Source: Anaerolineae bacterium
GTDB taxonomy: Bacteria; Chloroflexota; Anaerolineae; Aggregatilineales; Phototrophicaceae
Length of the DNA stretch: 64,000 nt
Assembly: GCA_022823165.1 (NCBI GenBank)
Contig: JAJDXR010000073.1
Span: 27,987 to 91,986, forward strand
Direction: 5' to 3'
Positions 1-9,200 of this stretch are shown here, piece after piece. The first letter of the stretch is position 1. The number at the start of each line of letters is the position of its first letter. Made by a program: the position numbers and the translations under genes. The notes below the pieces were generated by a model, which was not told the DNA's origin, searched no databases, and worked only from the letters and a program-made list of their open reading frames with translations.

Positions 1-416
1 GTCAGGTTCTGCAGCGGGCATTCGCCGCCTTTGTCGCAGATGGGGCAATCCAGCGGGTGACTGCTGAGCAAGAACTCGAGCACGTCGTTGCGGGCGTCAG
101 TCACTACCTGCGTATTGGTCTTGATATGCATGCCATCGCTAACCACGGTGGTGCAAGCGGTCTGCAGCTTGGGGAAATAGCGAATCTGCGGACTGCCGTC
201 TTCGTTGAGGACCAGCTCGCCGGTGGCGCGATCTCTGGCCGGCGTACCGAGCTCGACCAGGCACATGCGGCACATCCCAACCGGATCCATCTTGGGGTGA
301 TAGCAAAAGACCGGGATGTCATTGCCGGCATGCCACTTGGCGGCGTCCACCAGGTTTGACCCGGCAGCTACCTCGTATTCATCCCCGTCGATGTTGATCT
401 TCACCGTGTCGGACAT
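1..416 (-). CDS. nuoG: NADH-quinone oxidoreductase subunit G, N-terminal part (cut by window edge)
   Basis: Only the first 138 residues are in the window; the gene continues beyond position 1. This is the large Fe-S subunit of the peripheral arm of complex I, passing electrons from NuoF towards NuoB. A ferredoxin-like [2Fe-2S] domain is visible with Cys38, Cys49, Cys52 and Cys88, followed by the His-containing 4Fe-4S (N5) motif His120, Cys124, Cys127, Cys133 (HPLDCPICDKGGEC). The ATG at 416 gives a normal NuoG N-terminus. It is the last visible gene of the nuo operon, 15 nt after the small TPR gene. The family assignment is firm; nothing can be said about its C-terminal molybdopterin-like domain. 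Confidence 0.95.
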   Translation of the reverse strand, partial: MSDTVKINIDGDEYEVAAGSNLVDAAKWHAGNDIPVFCYHPKMDPVGMCRMCLVELGTPARDRATGELVLNEDGSPQIRYFPKLQTACTTVVSDGMHIKTNTQVVTDARNDVLEFLLSSHPLDCPICDKGGECPLQNL

Positions 417-431
417 TCCTGCCTCCGCCTG

Positions 432-809
432 TCAACCACGAGCATTATAGGACGCGGGCTGCTCGCGGCGCTGTATAATTCTCATTCCGTAAGCCGCGCG
501 GTCGCGCATGACCTGCTCCAGGATGCGCCAGGCTTTGGCGTCATCCAGCCTGTCTCCCAGCGCCAGCGCCCGCTCAAAATCTTGCTTGGCGCGGTTATAT
601 TCACCCCGCTCCAGCAACAACTCACCACGCAGCACAAGTTGCGTTATGTCATCCGGCGCGTCCACAATCGCCTCGTCCAGCGCGCGCAGGCGCCGGTAAA
701 ACTCGCGTTCGCGCGCCAGCGGCGGCTGATAAACCGCGCCCATCACCTGGCTGATCAAGCCGCGCCAATGATTCCTTGGCCGTCCCGTCGCTTGCGTCAT
801 CAGGTCCAC
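432..809 (-). CDS. small TPR-like protein inside the nuo operon
   Basis: A protein of 125 aa (GTG at 809) or 122 aa (ATG at 800). The GTG codon directly abuts the nuoF stop, so translation is probably coupled. Residues about 35-100 form one or two tetratricopeptide-like helical pairs (LRGELLLERGEYNRAKQDFERA is the clearest unit, including the usual G-Y-A pattern). No signal peptide or membrane segment is visible. TPR units usually mediate protein-protein contact, so a role in assembly or stabilisation of complex I is a reasonable inference from its place between nuoF and nuoG, but no function is known to me. It is not a standard complex I subunit. Confidence 0.75.
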   Translation of the reverse strand: MDLMTQATGRPRNHWRGLISQVMGAVYQPPLAREREFYRRLRALDEAIVDAPDDITQLVLRGELLLERGEYNRAKQDFERALALGDRLDDAKAWRILEQVMRDRAAYGMRIIQRREQPASYNARG

Positions 810-2059
810 TAGGCCTGAACATGCTGCGCAAAGTCGTCGGGAAAGTGACGAATGGTGTGAATAATAGGATTGGCGGCGAAATCACCCAGCGCGCAGAGCG
901 TGGCGCCAGCCATATTCTCGGCGACATCGGCGATGCGCTTGACATCTTCCGCGCTACCCCGCCCGTCCAAAATTCGGTCGATCACTTTATCCAGCCAGTA
1001 GGTGCCTTCGCGGCAGGGCGTGCACTTGCCGCAACTTTCATGGGCGAAGAATTTGGTAACTTTCGAGGCCACCCAGGTGATATCGACGCTCTCGTCCATG
1101 ATAATGATCGAGGCCGAGCCGATAATCGTGCCGATGTCGGCCGTGTGTTCGTAGGACATCGGCGTGTCGAGCACTTCGTCGCTCAAGGGCACGATGGGCC
1201 CCGAGCCGCCCGACGGCAGCATCGCCTTGAAGGGGCGGTTGTCGTGCAGAGGGCCGCCGGCGTGGTCGAAGAGCAACTCGCGGAAAGTCGCGCCCATGGG
1301 CAATTCATAATTGCCCGGCCGCTTGACATGGCCGCTGACGCAGTAGATTTTGGGGCCCGCGCTCTGCTCCGTGCCAATGGCTTTGAAGGCCTCAGCGCCC
1401 TCGCGCATGATGAAGGGGACGTTGGCCAGCGTTTCGACATTGTTGACGACCGTGGCTTCCTTATATAGACCGCCACCCTTCTGCGCCGGGAAAGGCGGGC
1501 GCACCCGCGGCTGGCCCAGGTAGCCTTCCAGGCTGTTGAGCAAGGCGCTCTCTTCGCCGCAGATGTAAGCGCCGGCGCCAAGATGCGTATACACTTCACA
1601 ATCGTAACCGGAGCCGAGGATGTTCCGCCCGACCATATTCCGCTCGCGCAGCGCCTCAATGCAGGCGTCCAATTGATCGCCGATATCCCAAAATTCGCCG
1701 CGCAGATAAATGTAGACTGCTTTGGCTTGTATGGCGTAAGCGCAGATCAGCGATCCTTCGATCAATTGATAGGGGTTCTCTTCCATGATTTCGCGGTCTT
1801 TGAAAGTACCGGTCTCGCTTTCATCGGCATTGACCGTGACGTATTTGACCGGTTCATGCTGGGGGATGAAGCTCCATTTTACGCCGGTGGGGAAGCCGGC
1901 GCCCCCGCGCCCGCGCAAGCCGGAAGCCTTGACCACATCAATGACTTCGGCCGGCGTCATGGCCAGCGCCCGCTTCAAACCAGTGAAGCCGTCGTGCCGT
2001 TCATAAGTCGCCAGCTCTTTGATATTGGCTATGTCGCGACCGCGTAAGAGAATGTGCAT
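809..2059 (-). CDS. nuoF: NADH-quinone oxidoreductase subunit F
   Basis: 416 aa, normal length for NuoF, the NADH- and FMN-binding entry point of complex I. The glycine-rich nucleotide-binding segment GLRGRGGAGFPTG is near residues 49-61, and the tetranuclear N3 Fe-S cluster ligands are Cys343, Cys346, Cys349 (CGKCTPCREG) and Cys389 (TLCALG). It receives hydride from NADH and passes electrons to NuoE and NuoG. The ATG at 2059 begins MHILLRGRD. It follows nuoE by 48 nt and abuts the small TPR gene, consistent with one nuo transcript. Nothing is unusual in the protein itself. Confidence 0.97.
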   Translation of the reverse strand: MHILLRGRDIANIKELATYERHDGFTGLKRALAMTPAEVIDVVKASGLRGRGGAGFPTGVKWSFIPQHEPVKYVTVNADESETGTFKDREIMEENPYQLIEGSLICAYAIQAKAVYIYLRGEFWDIGDQLDACIEALRERNMVGRNILGSGYDCEVYTHLGAGAYICGEESALLNSLEGYLGQPRVRPPFPAQKGGGLYKEATVVNNVETLANVPFIMREGAEAFKAIGTEQSAGPKIYCVSGHVKRPGNYELPMGATFRELLFDHAGGPLHDNRPFKAMLPSGGSGPIVPLSDEVLDTPMSYEHTADIGTIIGSASIIIMDESVDITWVASKVTKFFAHESCGKCTPCREGTYWLDKVIDRILDGRGSAEDVKRIADVAENMAGATLCALGDFAANPIIHTIRHFPDDFAQHVQA

Positions 2060-2107
2060 AATCGTCTCGGATTCCTTTGTTCCCGCGCTTCCAGCCCAGC
2101 CTGCGGA

Positions 2108-2620
2108 TTACTCGTCCGCTAAAACGGGCTGCGCCGCTTCCTGCCGCCATTTGGCCAGCAGTTCGCGCATCTTGTCTTGATCGAGATTCTCGACATAGCG
2201 GAAGTTGCACTGCAGCATGGGCGCCTTGTCACAAGCGGCCAAGCACATAACATGCTCGACGGTAAAGAGGCCGTCTTCGCTGGTGGCGCCGTCTTCAACA
2301 CCCAACTCGGCTTTCAGCCAATCGTAGAATTCATCGGCGCCGCTGAGGGCGCAGGGCAAGTCCGTGCAAACGTGCAGCCAGTATTTACCTTTGGGCTTTT
2401 CCGAGTACATGGTATAGAAGCCGGCGATCGATTTGACCTGGGTCGGATCCAGATTCAGAATCTCCGCCACTTCGCTAATGCCGTCGCTGTTCACCCATCC
2501 GTACTCTTCTTGGGCGATATAAAGCAGCGGCATCACCGCCGAGCGCTTGGTCTCGTATTTGGCCAGGTGATGATTGACGCGCGCTTCGTATTTCGGATTG
2601 CCGATGATCGCCATGCTCAT
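2108..2620 (-). CDS. nuoE: NADH-quinone oxidoreductase subunit E
   Basis: 170 aa thioredoxin-fold [2Fe-2S] subunit of complex I (cluster N1a), partner of NuoF. The four ligands are visible as Cys85, Cys90 (CTDLPC), Cys126 and Cys130 (CLAAC), in the usual spacing. Two in-frame ATGs lie at 2620 and 2614; an AAGGA lies 3 nt before the first and 9 nt before the second, so either may be used. The gene sits 95 nt after nuoD and 48 nt before nuoF in the nuo operon. Confidence 0.96.
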   Translation of the reverse strand: MSMAIIGNPKYEARVNHHLAKYETKRSAVMPLLYIAQEEYGWVNSDGISEVAEILNLDPTQVKSIAGFYTMYSEKPKGKYWLHVCTDLPCALSGADEFYDWLKAELGVEDGATSEDGLFTVEHVMCLAACDKAPMLQCNFRYVENLDQDKMRELLAKWRQEAAQPVLADE

Positions 2621-2715
2621 TGTTCCTTCGCAAAGGGATTCCCTGCATCAGCGCGGGAATCCAGGCCTTGATCCTTATTACTGACTATTACTGACTGCTC
2701 CTATGCAGCCGGTCT

Positions 2716-3984
2716 TTAGCGGTCGCAATCGCCCAGGACGATATCGACGCTGCCGATAATCGCGACCATATCCGCCAGCAAATAGCCCTTTGCCATCACC
2801 GGCAGGGCGCTGATATGAATAAATGACGGCGTCTTAAAATGCACCCGCCGCGGTTTGTTGCCGCCCGTTCCATGGATATAGCAGCCGATCTCGCCGCGCG
2901 GGCTTTCGATGGCATTGTAGATCTCTTCATCCGGCGCGTCATAGCCATAAGTCCAAAGCTTGAAATGGTGAATGACGGCTTCCATGCTTTGGCCCAATTC
3001 GCTGCGCAGCGGCGGGCAATACTTGCGATTTTCGGAGCGATAAGGACCCGTCACGCGCTCCAGCCGCTCCACCGCCTGGTTCAAGATCTTCATACTTTCG
3101 CGGAATTCCTGAATACGAATCAGATAGCGGTCGTAGACATCGCCATGTTCGCCCAGCGGCACATTGAAATCGTAGGTCTCGTAACCGCTGTAGGGCTGCG
3201 CCTTGCGCAAATCCCAGTTGACGCCGCTGCCGCGCAGAGCCGGTCCCGTCAAGCCGTAAGCCAGGGCCACATCAGGCTCGATAACGCCGACGCCTTGCGC
3301 GCGATCCTTCCAAATCGGGTTCTGCGTCAGCAGCGCTTCGTAGTCGTCGACCTTGCCGGGAAAATCAATCAGGAATTGCTTGAGGGTGGGCAGAAAATCG
3401 TCCGGCACATCGCGCCAGACGCCGCCCGGGCGTATGTAGCTGCTCATCATACGCTGCCCGGAGAGCATCTCGAACATACCCAGAATGCGTTCGCGCTCGC
3501 GGAAGGCGTAGAGCAAAACGCTCATGGCGCCCATGTCGATGGCGTGCGTTCCCAGCCAGACGAGATGGCTGGCGCAGCGCGCCAGCTCGAGGCAAACGAC
3601 GCGGATAATCTGGCCGCGCTCGGGCACATCCAGATCCAGCAGCTTTTCGACCGCCGCCGCGTAAGCCATGTTGTTGGACATGGGCGACAGATAATCCATG
3701 CGGTCGGTCAGCGGCAAAGCTTTTTCGTAGCTTTTGTCTTCAACCGACTTTTCGATACCGGTGTGCAGGAAGCCGACATCGGGCAAGCAGGAGACGATTT
3801 GCTCGCCGTCCAGCTCCAGCAGCAGGCGCAGCACCCCATGCGTACTGGGATGATGCGGACCCATGTTGAGCAGCATGGTCTCGCCCGTGATGGCGCGCTC
3901 GGAGACCAAGCCGCGCAACTGATCCAGGTTGCCTTCCCAGCTGCGCTGTTCTTCTATCGACTGCGGTGGTGTCGCAACTGCCAT
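2716..3984 (-). CDS. nuoD: NADH-quinone oxidoreductase subunit D
   Basis: 422 aa, the 49-kDa-type subunit that forms the quinone site together with NuoB. The N-terminal GPHHPSTHGVLRL segment carries the conserved His pair contacting quinone, and the C-terminus ends in the family-typical VDIVLGDCDR. NuoC and NuoD are separate here, not fused as in enterobacteria. The ATG at 3984 lies 14 nt after the nuoC stop, so it belongs to the same operon. Confidence 0.97.
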   Translation of the reverse strand: MAVATPPQSIEEQRSWEGNLDQLRGLVSERAITGETMLLNMGPHHPSTHGVLRLLLELDGEQIVSCLPDVGFLHTGIEKSVEDKSYEKALPLTDRMDYLSPMSNNMAYAAAVEKLLDLDVPERGQIIRVVCLELARCASHLVWLGTHAIDMGAMSVLLYAFRERERILGMFEMLSGQRMMSSYIRPGGVWRDVPDDFLPTLKQFLIDFPGKVDDYEALLTQNPIWKDRAQGVGVIEPDVALAYGLTGPALRGSGVNWDLRKAQPYSGYETYDFNVPLGEHGDVYDRYLIRIQEFRESMKILNQAVERLERVTGPYRSENRKYCPPLRSELGQSMEAVIHHFKLWTYGYDAPDEEIYNAIESPRGEIGCYIHGTGGNKPRRVHFKTPSFIHISALPVMAKGYLLADMVAIIGSVDIVLGDCDR

Positions 3985-3998
3985 ACCGTCCTCGGAGC

Positions 3999-4574
3999 CT
4001 AGTTTGTCGCGAAGGGCTTGTGCTTGCGGATTTCCGCTTCATTAAAGGAAAAGGCAACTGTCTCCTTGCCCAGGGGATAATCGCGCCGATGCGGGTGGCC
4101 GTGCCAGTCTTCGGGCATGAGCAGCCGCCGTGGATCGGGGTGCCCCTCAAAGACGATGCCCATCAAATCAGCGATTTCGCGCTCGAGCCAATTGGCCGCG
4201 GGCCAGACGACTGTCGCCGTCGGCAAGCGCGGATCCTCTTCCGCCGCGAAAGTTTTCAGGCGCAGGCGGCGGTTGTACAACATCGACAAGACGTGATACG
4301 AAACCCCGAAGCGTTCCGGCCGGAAGCCTAGCGCGCCGCCGTCAAAGCGTTCGCCATAGTCATTGGGATAATAATCCACCGCGCTGACGTCCGACAGCAT
4401 GTTGTAGACCAGCCCGGGGCTGACGCGCAGGAAGTCCAGCGCTTCGGGCGTCCGCTCGGCTTCAAGCACGAGGGTCGTTTCCCCGCGAAATTCCTTGACG
4501 TGCAGCAGGGCTTCGCCAAAGGCTTCACGTACTGCGGCGACCGGATCTCTTGCTGCCGGGATTTCCATTCCCAT
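3999..4574 (-). CDS. nuoC: NADH-quinone oxidoreductase subunit C
   Basis: 191 aa with the chosen ATG at 4574 (MGMEIPAARD). A longer frame is open upstream to 4640, but it overlaps nuoB and reads as low-complexity Arg-rich sequence. An AAGGA lies just before 4574, and a second ATG follows at 4568. This is the 30-kDa-type subunit of the hydrophilic arm of complex I. The family signature region EREIADLMGIVFEGHPD and the Arg/Asp-rich MPEDW...HPHRRDYPLG segment are present. It lies between nuoB, whose stop is 49 nt upstream, and nuoD. Confidence 0.94.
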   Translation of the reverse strand: MGMEIPAARDPVAAVREAFGEALLHVKEFRGETTLVLEAERTPEALDFLRVSPGLVYNMLSDVSAVDYYPNDYGERFDGGALGFRPERFGVSYHVLSMLYNRRLRLKTFAAEEDPRLPTATVVWPAANWLEREIADLMGIVFEGHPDPRRLLMPEDWHGHPHRRDYPLGKETVAFSFNEAEIRKHKPFATN

Positions 4575-4623
4575 GCCGTCCTTATAGTCTCGTCGTCTTC
4601 GTCTCGTCGTCAGCGAGCGCGCA

Positions 4624-5106
4624 TCAAGCCCAATCGGCAATGCGTTCGCTTCTGACTTTCTCGTGCAGGGTCAGAATGCCATGCAAAAGTTGCTCCGGCC
4701 GTGGCGGGCAGCCCGCGATATAGACATCGACCGGGATGATCTCGTCAACGCCTTGCACGATGGCGTAATTGTTGTAGACGCCGCCGCAGGATGCGCAGTC
4801 GCCCATGGAGATGACCCACTTGGGCTCCGCCATTTGGTCGTAAAGCTGGCGAACCACCGGCGCCATTTTCCGTGTCAAGCGGCCTGATACGATAAGCAGG
4901 TCGGCCTGACGGGGCGTGGCGCGGTTCAGCTCCATGCCGAAGCGCGACAGATCATAGCTGGAAGCCTGCGAGCTCATGTATTCGATGGCGCAGCAGGCCA
5001 AGCCAAAGAGCAGCGGCCACATAGCGCCGGTGCGCGCCCAGTTGACAGCTTGCTCAACAGTGGTGGTGACGACGCCCATGTTTCCGAGCTTGGAACTTAC
5101 TCCCAT
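4624..5106 (-). CDS. nuoB: NADH-quinone oxidoreductase subunit B
   Basis: 160 aa from the ATG at 5106 ([11 protein letters not shown]), which overlaps the end of nuoA by 10 nt; a longer frame to 5127 is less typical. NuoB carries the terminal 4Fe-4S cluster N2 that reduces quinone. The ligands are visible: the tandem Cys38-Cys39 (LACCAIEY), Cys104 (GDCASCGG) and Cys133 (GCPPRPE). Overlap with nuoA suggests translational coupling. Confidence 0.96.
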   Translation of the reverse strand: MGVSSKLGNMGVVTTTVEQAVNWARTGAMWPLLFGLACCAIEYMSSQASSYDLSRFGMELNRATPRQADLLIVSGRLTRKMAPVVRQLYDQMAEPKWVISMGDCASCGGVYNNYAIVQGVDEIIPVDVYIAGCPPRPEQLLHGILTLHEKVRSERIADWA

Positions 5107-5459
5107 TCCAAACCGCCTTTCTTCCACTCGTAGATGAAGCCGACAATCAAAATCAGGGTAAAGACCGCCATGACTACGAGACCGTAAGCGCCCAGATCAC
5201 GCATTGATACCGCCCAAGGCAAGAAGAATATCACCTCGATGTCGAATATGATGAAGAGCACCGCCACCAAATAAAACTTGACGGGCAGCCGGCGGGTGGC
5301 GGGACCGATCGGCTTCATGCCGCTTTCGTATGGCACGGACTTGCGGTAGCTTGGCCGCCGCGGCCCCATAACACGCGAGATATTGGCGATTATCATTGCC
5401 AGGACGACGGAAATGACCAGCAGCGCAGTCACAGGACCAAATTCAAGGACGGTCGACAT
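5097..5459 (-). CDS. nuoA: NADH-quinone oxidoreductase subunit A
   Basis: 120 aa small membrane subunit of complex I with three hydrophobic segments (about residues 8-30, 64-85 and 90-112). The acidic segment between helices 2 and 3 ([12 protein letters not shown]) is characteristic of NuoA/ND3. The frame is open to a TTG at 5534, but the ATG at 5459 gives the normal start, and a candidate promoter at 5511-5538 lies inside the longer form, so the short form is preferred. First gene of the operon. Confidence 0.94.
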   Translation of the reverse strand: MSTVLEFGPVTALLVISVVLAMIIANISRVMGPRRPSYRKSVPYESGMKPIGPATRRLPVKFYLVAVLFIIFDIEVIFFLPWAVSMRDLGAYGLVVMAVFTLILIVGFIYEWKKGGLEWE

Positions 5460-5510
5460 AGGGTCTAAACCATTTGTGCTTTTTGGAACAAAGCCAATGC
5501 CAGAGAGATT

Positions 5511-5538
5511 AGCATAGATTTCAGGCAAAATCAAGCAA
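5511..5538 (-). promoter_or_regulatory. candidate sigma-70 promoter of the nuo operon
   Basis: On the minus strand, TTGCTT (5533-5538) is followed after 16 nt by TATGCT (5511-5516). Each box matches the housekeeping consensus at four of six bases. It would start transcription about 45 nt before the nuoA ATG. An overlapping alternative pairing (TTGATT, 17 nt, TAATCT) also exists, so exact boxes are uncertain. Confidence 0.4.
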
Positions 5539-5782
5539 GCCTGGGTGTGGATTTTCGACCCGATATTCTAGGCTCAAGTTCTGCCTGCGCCGATGGCTTT
5601 TCGAATAGGGATGCGCCGGCGCCAAAACTTAAGGCTTCCGGGCTAGCCCTGAGCCGGAAACTCCAGTGCAATCGCAGCAGAGTATTTTAACTACCGAGTA
5701 CACAGAAGTAGATGCAAGTAAGTTATGCGAAAAAGAACAGCATTCGCACGAGCGCTATCGCCCGCATTTATTCAAACGGCAG

Positions 5783-5803
5783 GGGCGACCCGGTGGGTCG
5801 CCC
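5783..5803. repeat. REP-like palindrome copy 1
   Basis: Perfect inverted repeat: arms GGGCGACCC and GGGTCGCCC, loop GGT. One of seven related palindromes in intergenic DNA of this window. Confidence 0.85.
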
Positions 5804-6037
5804 GTCGTTGAAAAAGAGCCACAAAGGCGCAGAGATTTTCTCGGTGTACTCGCTGTACTCGATGGTTAAAATCCCTGTCGAATATCCGCGCTTACAAATT
5901 CAAATTATTTTGTTGCGCTTACAGAGGGCACAGAGTTTTTTCGCGGATACGCGATAAATACTGATGATCTAGGGGCGTTTGACCTGCTGTGTCTACGCGC
6001 AGAGCTGAAACGTCCGCGATGTCCATACAAATTTTGT

Positions 6038-6058
6038 GGGCGACTCACCGAGTCGCCC
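6038..6058. repeat. REP-like palindrome copy 2
   Basis: Perfect inverted repeat: arms GGGCGACTC and GAGTCGCCC, loop ACC. The last arm bases differ from copy 1, but both arms changed together so pairing is kept. Confidence 0.85.
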
Positions 6059-6257
6059 CTGCAAATCGCTAGAATTATGTTGCAATCGACATAAACTGAT
6101 TCTGGCGCGGTTGCTCTGCGGAAACTCTGATGCCGCCTGAGCGGGCCGCCGAAGGGATGCCTGGAGATAAGCCAGCTGACATGCCATTTTCGCGCTGGCG
6201 GACGCGCCGCTTGCGATGCGCCCGCGCTTATGGGGTCTGCCTGTTGAGGCCCGCTAA

Positions 6258-9200
6258 CTAGCCTGCCCCCAAGCCCAGCAAGCCCGTCTCCGGCTGCGGA
6301 CGGCGGGTTTGCTCATCGTATTTGCCGAAGCGAATGACATCGCCACTGCCGGTAATCGCTTCCACCGACAAGCCCAGGCTCTGCAGTTCCTTGACCAACA
6401 CACGGAAGCTGGTGGGGATGCCCGGCTCTTCAATCGGCTCGCCCTTGACGATGCTTTCGTAGGTCTTCACACGGCCCTGCACGTCATCGGACTTAACAGT
6501 CAGCATCTCTTGCAGGATGTGGGCGGCGCCGTAGGCTTCCAGCGCCCAGACTTCCATCTCGCCGAAGCGCTGCCCGCCGAATTGCGCCTTGCCGCCCAGC
6601 GGCTGCTGCGTGACCAGGCTGTAGGGACCGGTTGAGCGGGCGTGCGCCTTGTCTTCAACCAGATGCGCCAGCTTGAGCATGTGCACATAGCCAACCGCCA
6701 CGTGACGATCGAAGGGTTCGCCCGTCCGCCCGTCATAGAGCGTCTGTTTGCCATAGTGCGGCACGGGCTGGCCGGTTTCGAACATCACGCGATCGGCGAT
6801 CTCGAAGAGTTCGCGCTGCGACAGATTATCCGCCAACTCAATGTCTTCGGTCGCGGTCTGCTGAATCCACAAGCGAATTGAGACTTCCAGCGCTTTCAAA
6901 TCACGCGCATCGCGCGCCTCGGCGGATAACTCGCTGTTGTCATAGACCATGATCTCATCCGGGTCGTAGCCGGCTTCGCGCAGAATCTCGGCGGCAGCCA
7001 CGCGGCGGACATAAATCTGGTCGCGTTCCAGGATGATCGCTTCGTTGTCATAAAAGCCGGAATCACCGACTCTTTCGATCAGGTAGGCGCTGATGACGTG
7101 CACATCGTCATCGAAATCTTCCGGCGCCATGCCCACGGTTTCAGCCAGCCGCGCTTGATTCTCCCAAGCGCGCTCGGTCGTCAGCTTCCAGGCCCAGTCG
7201 ATCATCCAGGCTCGACCCAGCTCCGCTTGAATCTCGTGCTCCTTGACGCCGTCGAAAACCGGCGTAATGGCGCGGAAGCCCATGCGATCCGCCGCCCAGC
7301 CCAGATGCAGCTCCAGGATTTGGCCGATATTCATGCGGCTGGGCACACCCAGCGGGTTCAAGATGATCTCGACCGGTATCCCACCCTCAACGTATGGCAT
7401 GTCTTCGACAGTAACGATCTTGGAGATGACGCCCTTGTTGCCGTGACGCCCGGCCATCTTGTCGCCGACGGTCAGCTTGCGGCGCTGGGCCACGCTGACG
7501 CGCACCATCTTTTCGACGCCGGCCGGCAAATCAGGGTGCTCCTCACGGGTGAAAACTTTGACATCAATGACTTTGCCGCGATCGCCATGCGGCAGGCGCA
7601 AGGACGAATCTCTGACCTCCCGCGCCTGCTCGCCGAAGATAGCGCGCAGCAGCTTTTCTTCAGGAGACAGCTCTTTCTCGCCTTTGGGTGTGATTTTGCC
7701 CACAAGAATATCGTTGGGGCCGACTTCGGCGCCGATGCGCACGATGCCGTGTTCATCGAGGTCTTTGAGCGCGTCTTCGCCGACATTGGGAATATCGTAT
7801 GTGATGTCCTCGGGTCCCAGCTTGGTGTCCCGGGCTTCAATCTCGTGCTTTTCGATGTGAATGCTGGTGAACTTGTCCTTCCGCAGCATATCTTCGCTGA
7901 CCAGCAAAGCGTCTTCGTAGTTGCCGCCATCCCAGGACAGGAAACAAGTCAGTACATCATGACCCAGCGCCAGATGCCCGTCATAAGTGGACGAACTGTC
8001 GGCGATAATATCACCCGGCTTAATCATGTCGCCCTTGCGCACGACGGGCCGCTGGTCGATGCAAGTCGACTGATTCGACCGTTCGTATTTGCGCAGTTGG
8101 AAAGTTTGCTCGTCGCCGTCTTCCGCGCGCGCAATCACGCGATGCCCTTGCACGCTGATGACTTCGGCGCTGATGTCTGATACCAGCACTTGACCGCTGT
8201 CCGAAGCCGCTTGGCGCTCCATGCCGGTGCTGACCACCGAGACATCCGGCGTCAGCAGCGGCACCGCTTGCCGCTGCATATTCGAGCCCATAAGCGCGCG
8301 GTTGGCGGCATCATGCGACAGAAAGGGAATCAAAGCGGCGCTGATGCCGACGATCTGACGCGGCGCAATGTCCATGTAGTCGATTCGCTGCGGCGGCACG
8401 GACAAGAAGCCTTGTTCATATCGCGCGGATACGCGCTTGGAGACAAACTGCTGCTGATCATCCAGCACGGCGTTGGCCTGGGCGATGATGAACTTGTCCT
8501 CGTTGTCAGCCGACAGGTACTCGATGTCGTGGGTGGCGAAGGGCGTCACCGGCACGTCTTTGATTTTCATTAGCTTCAGACGGGTGACCAACTTCTTGTC
8601 GATGACCGTGCCTTCTTCAATGGCGACCTTGCCTTTGCTATTTTCGATGTCGTCGCGCAGGACGCGCCCGATCAGGTTAGGATCAGCTACCGCTATCGTG
8701 CTGTTCACTTTGCGATAGGGCGTTTCGATGAAACCCAGTTCATTCACACGGGCGTAGCTGGCCAGGCGGCCAATCAAGCCGATATTCGGACCTTCCGGCG
8801 TTTCGATGGGGCAGATGCGACCATAGTGGCTGTGGTGAACATCGCGGACGTCAAAGCCGGCGCGCTCCCGCCGCAAGCCGCCCGGTCCCAGCGCCGACAG
8901 CGTGCGTTTATGCGTCAACTCGGACAGCGGATTGGTCTGCTCCATGAATTGCGACAACTGCGACGAGCCGAAGAATTCGCGCACCGCCGCCACAATCGGC
9001 CGGATATTGACCAGTGAGACGGGCGTCAATTGTTCCGCCTCGCGGATGGACATGCGCTCCTTAACCACGCGTTCCATGCGCCGCAGGCCGATGCGCAGCT
9101 TGTTGCCGATCAACTCGCCCACGGTCTTGACCCGCCGGTTGCCCAGGTGGTCAATGTCGTCTTTGGCGCGACCAGAGTTGTTGATGATGATCATGTGCTC

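Larger units (their letters stand above)
5540..6257. repeat. repeat-rich non-coding region between nuoA and rpoB
   Basis: About 720 nt with no credible gene. It holds two perfect 9-bp-arm palindromes (5783-5803 and 6038-6058). It also holds a stretch near 5700-5740 (core agtagatgcaagtaagt) that recurs at about 40785-40810, and fragments containing cacagag motifs shared with the repeats near 40.7 and 54.6 kb. Short open frames here are built from repeat DNA and lack conserved features. Confidence 0.7.

Noticed and set aside
5666..5957. Short open frames between nuoA and rpoB
   Set aside because: They lie within dispersed repeats and palindromes, with no ribosome site or conserved motif.
5783..6058. 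Palindromes as a CRISPR array
   Set aside because: Copies are scattered, with no regular spacers and no cas genes.
7098..8180. Long open frames on the plus strand opposite rpoB, rpoD, dnaG, glyQS and nuoD
   Set aside because: They are antisense to well-supported genes, have low-complexity Arg/Ala/His-rich composition, and lack starts or motifs; an effect of high GC content.
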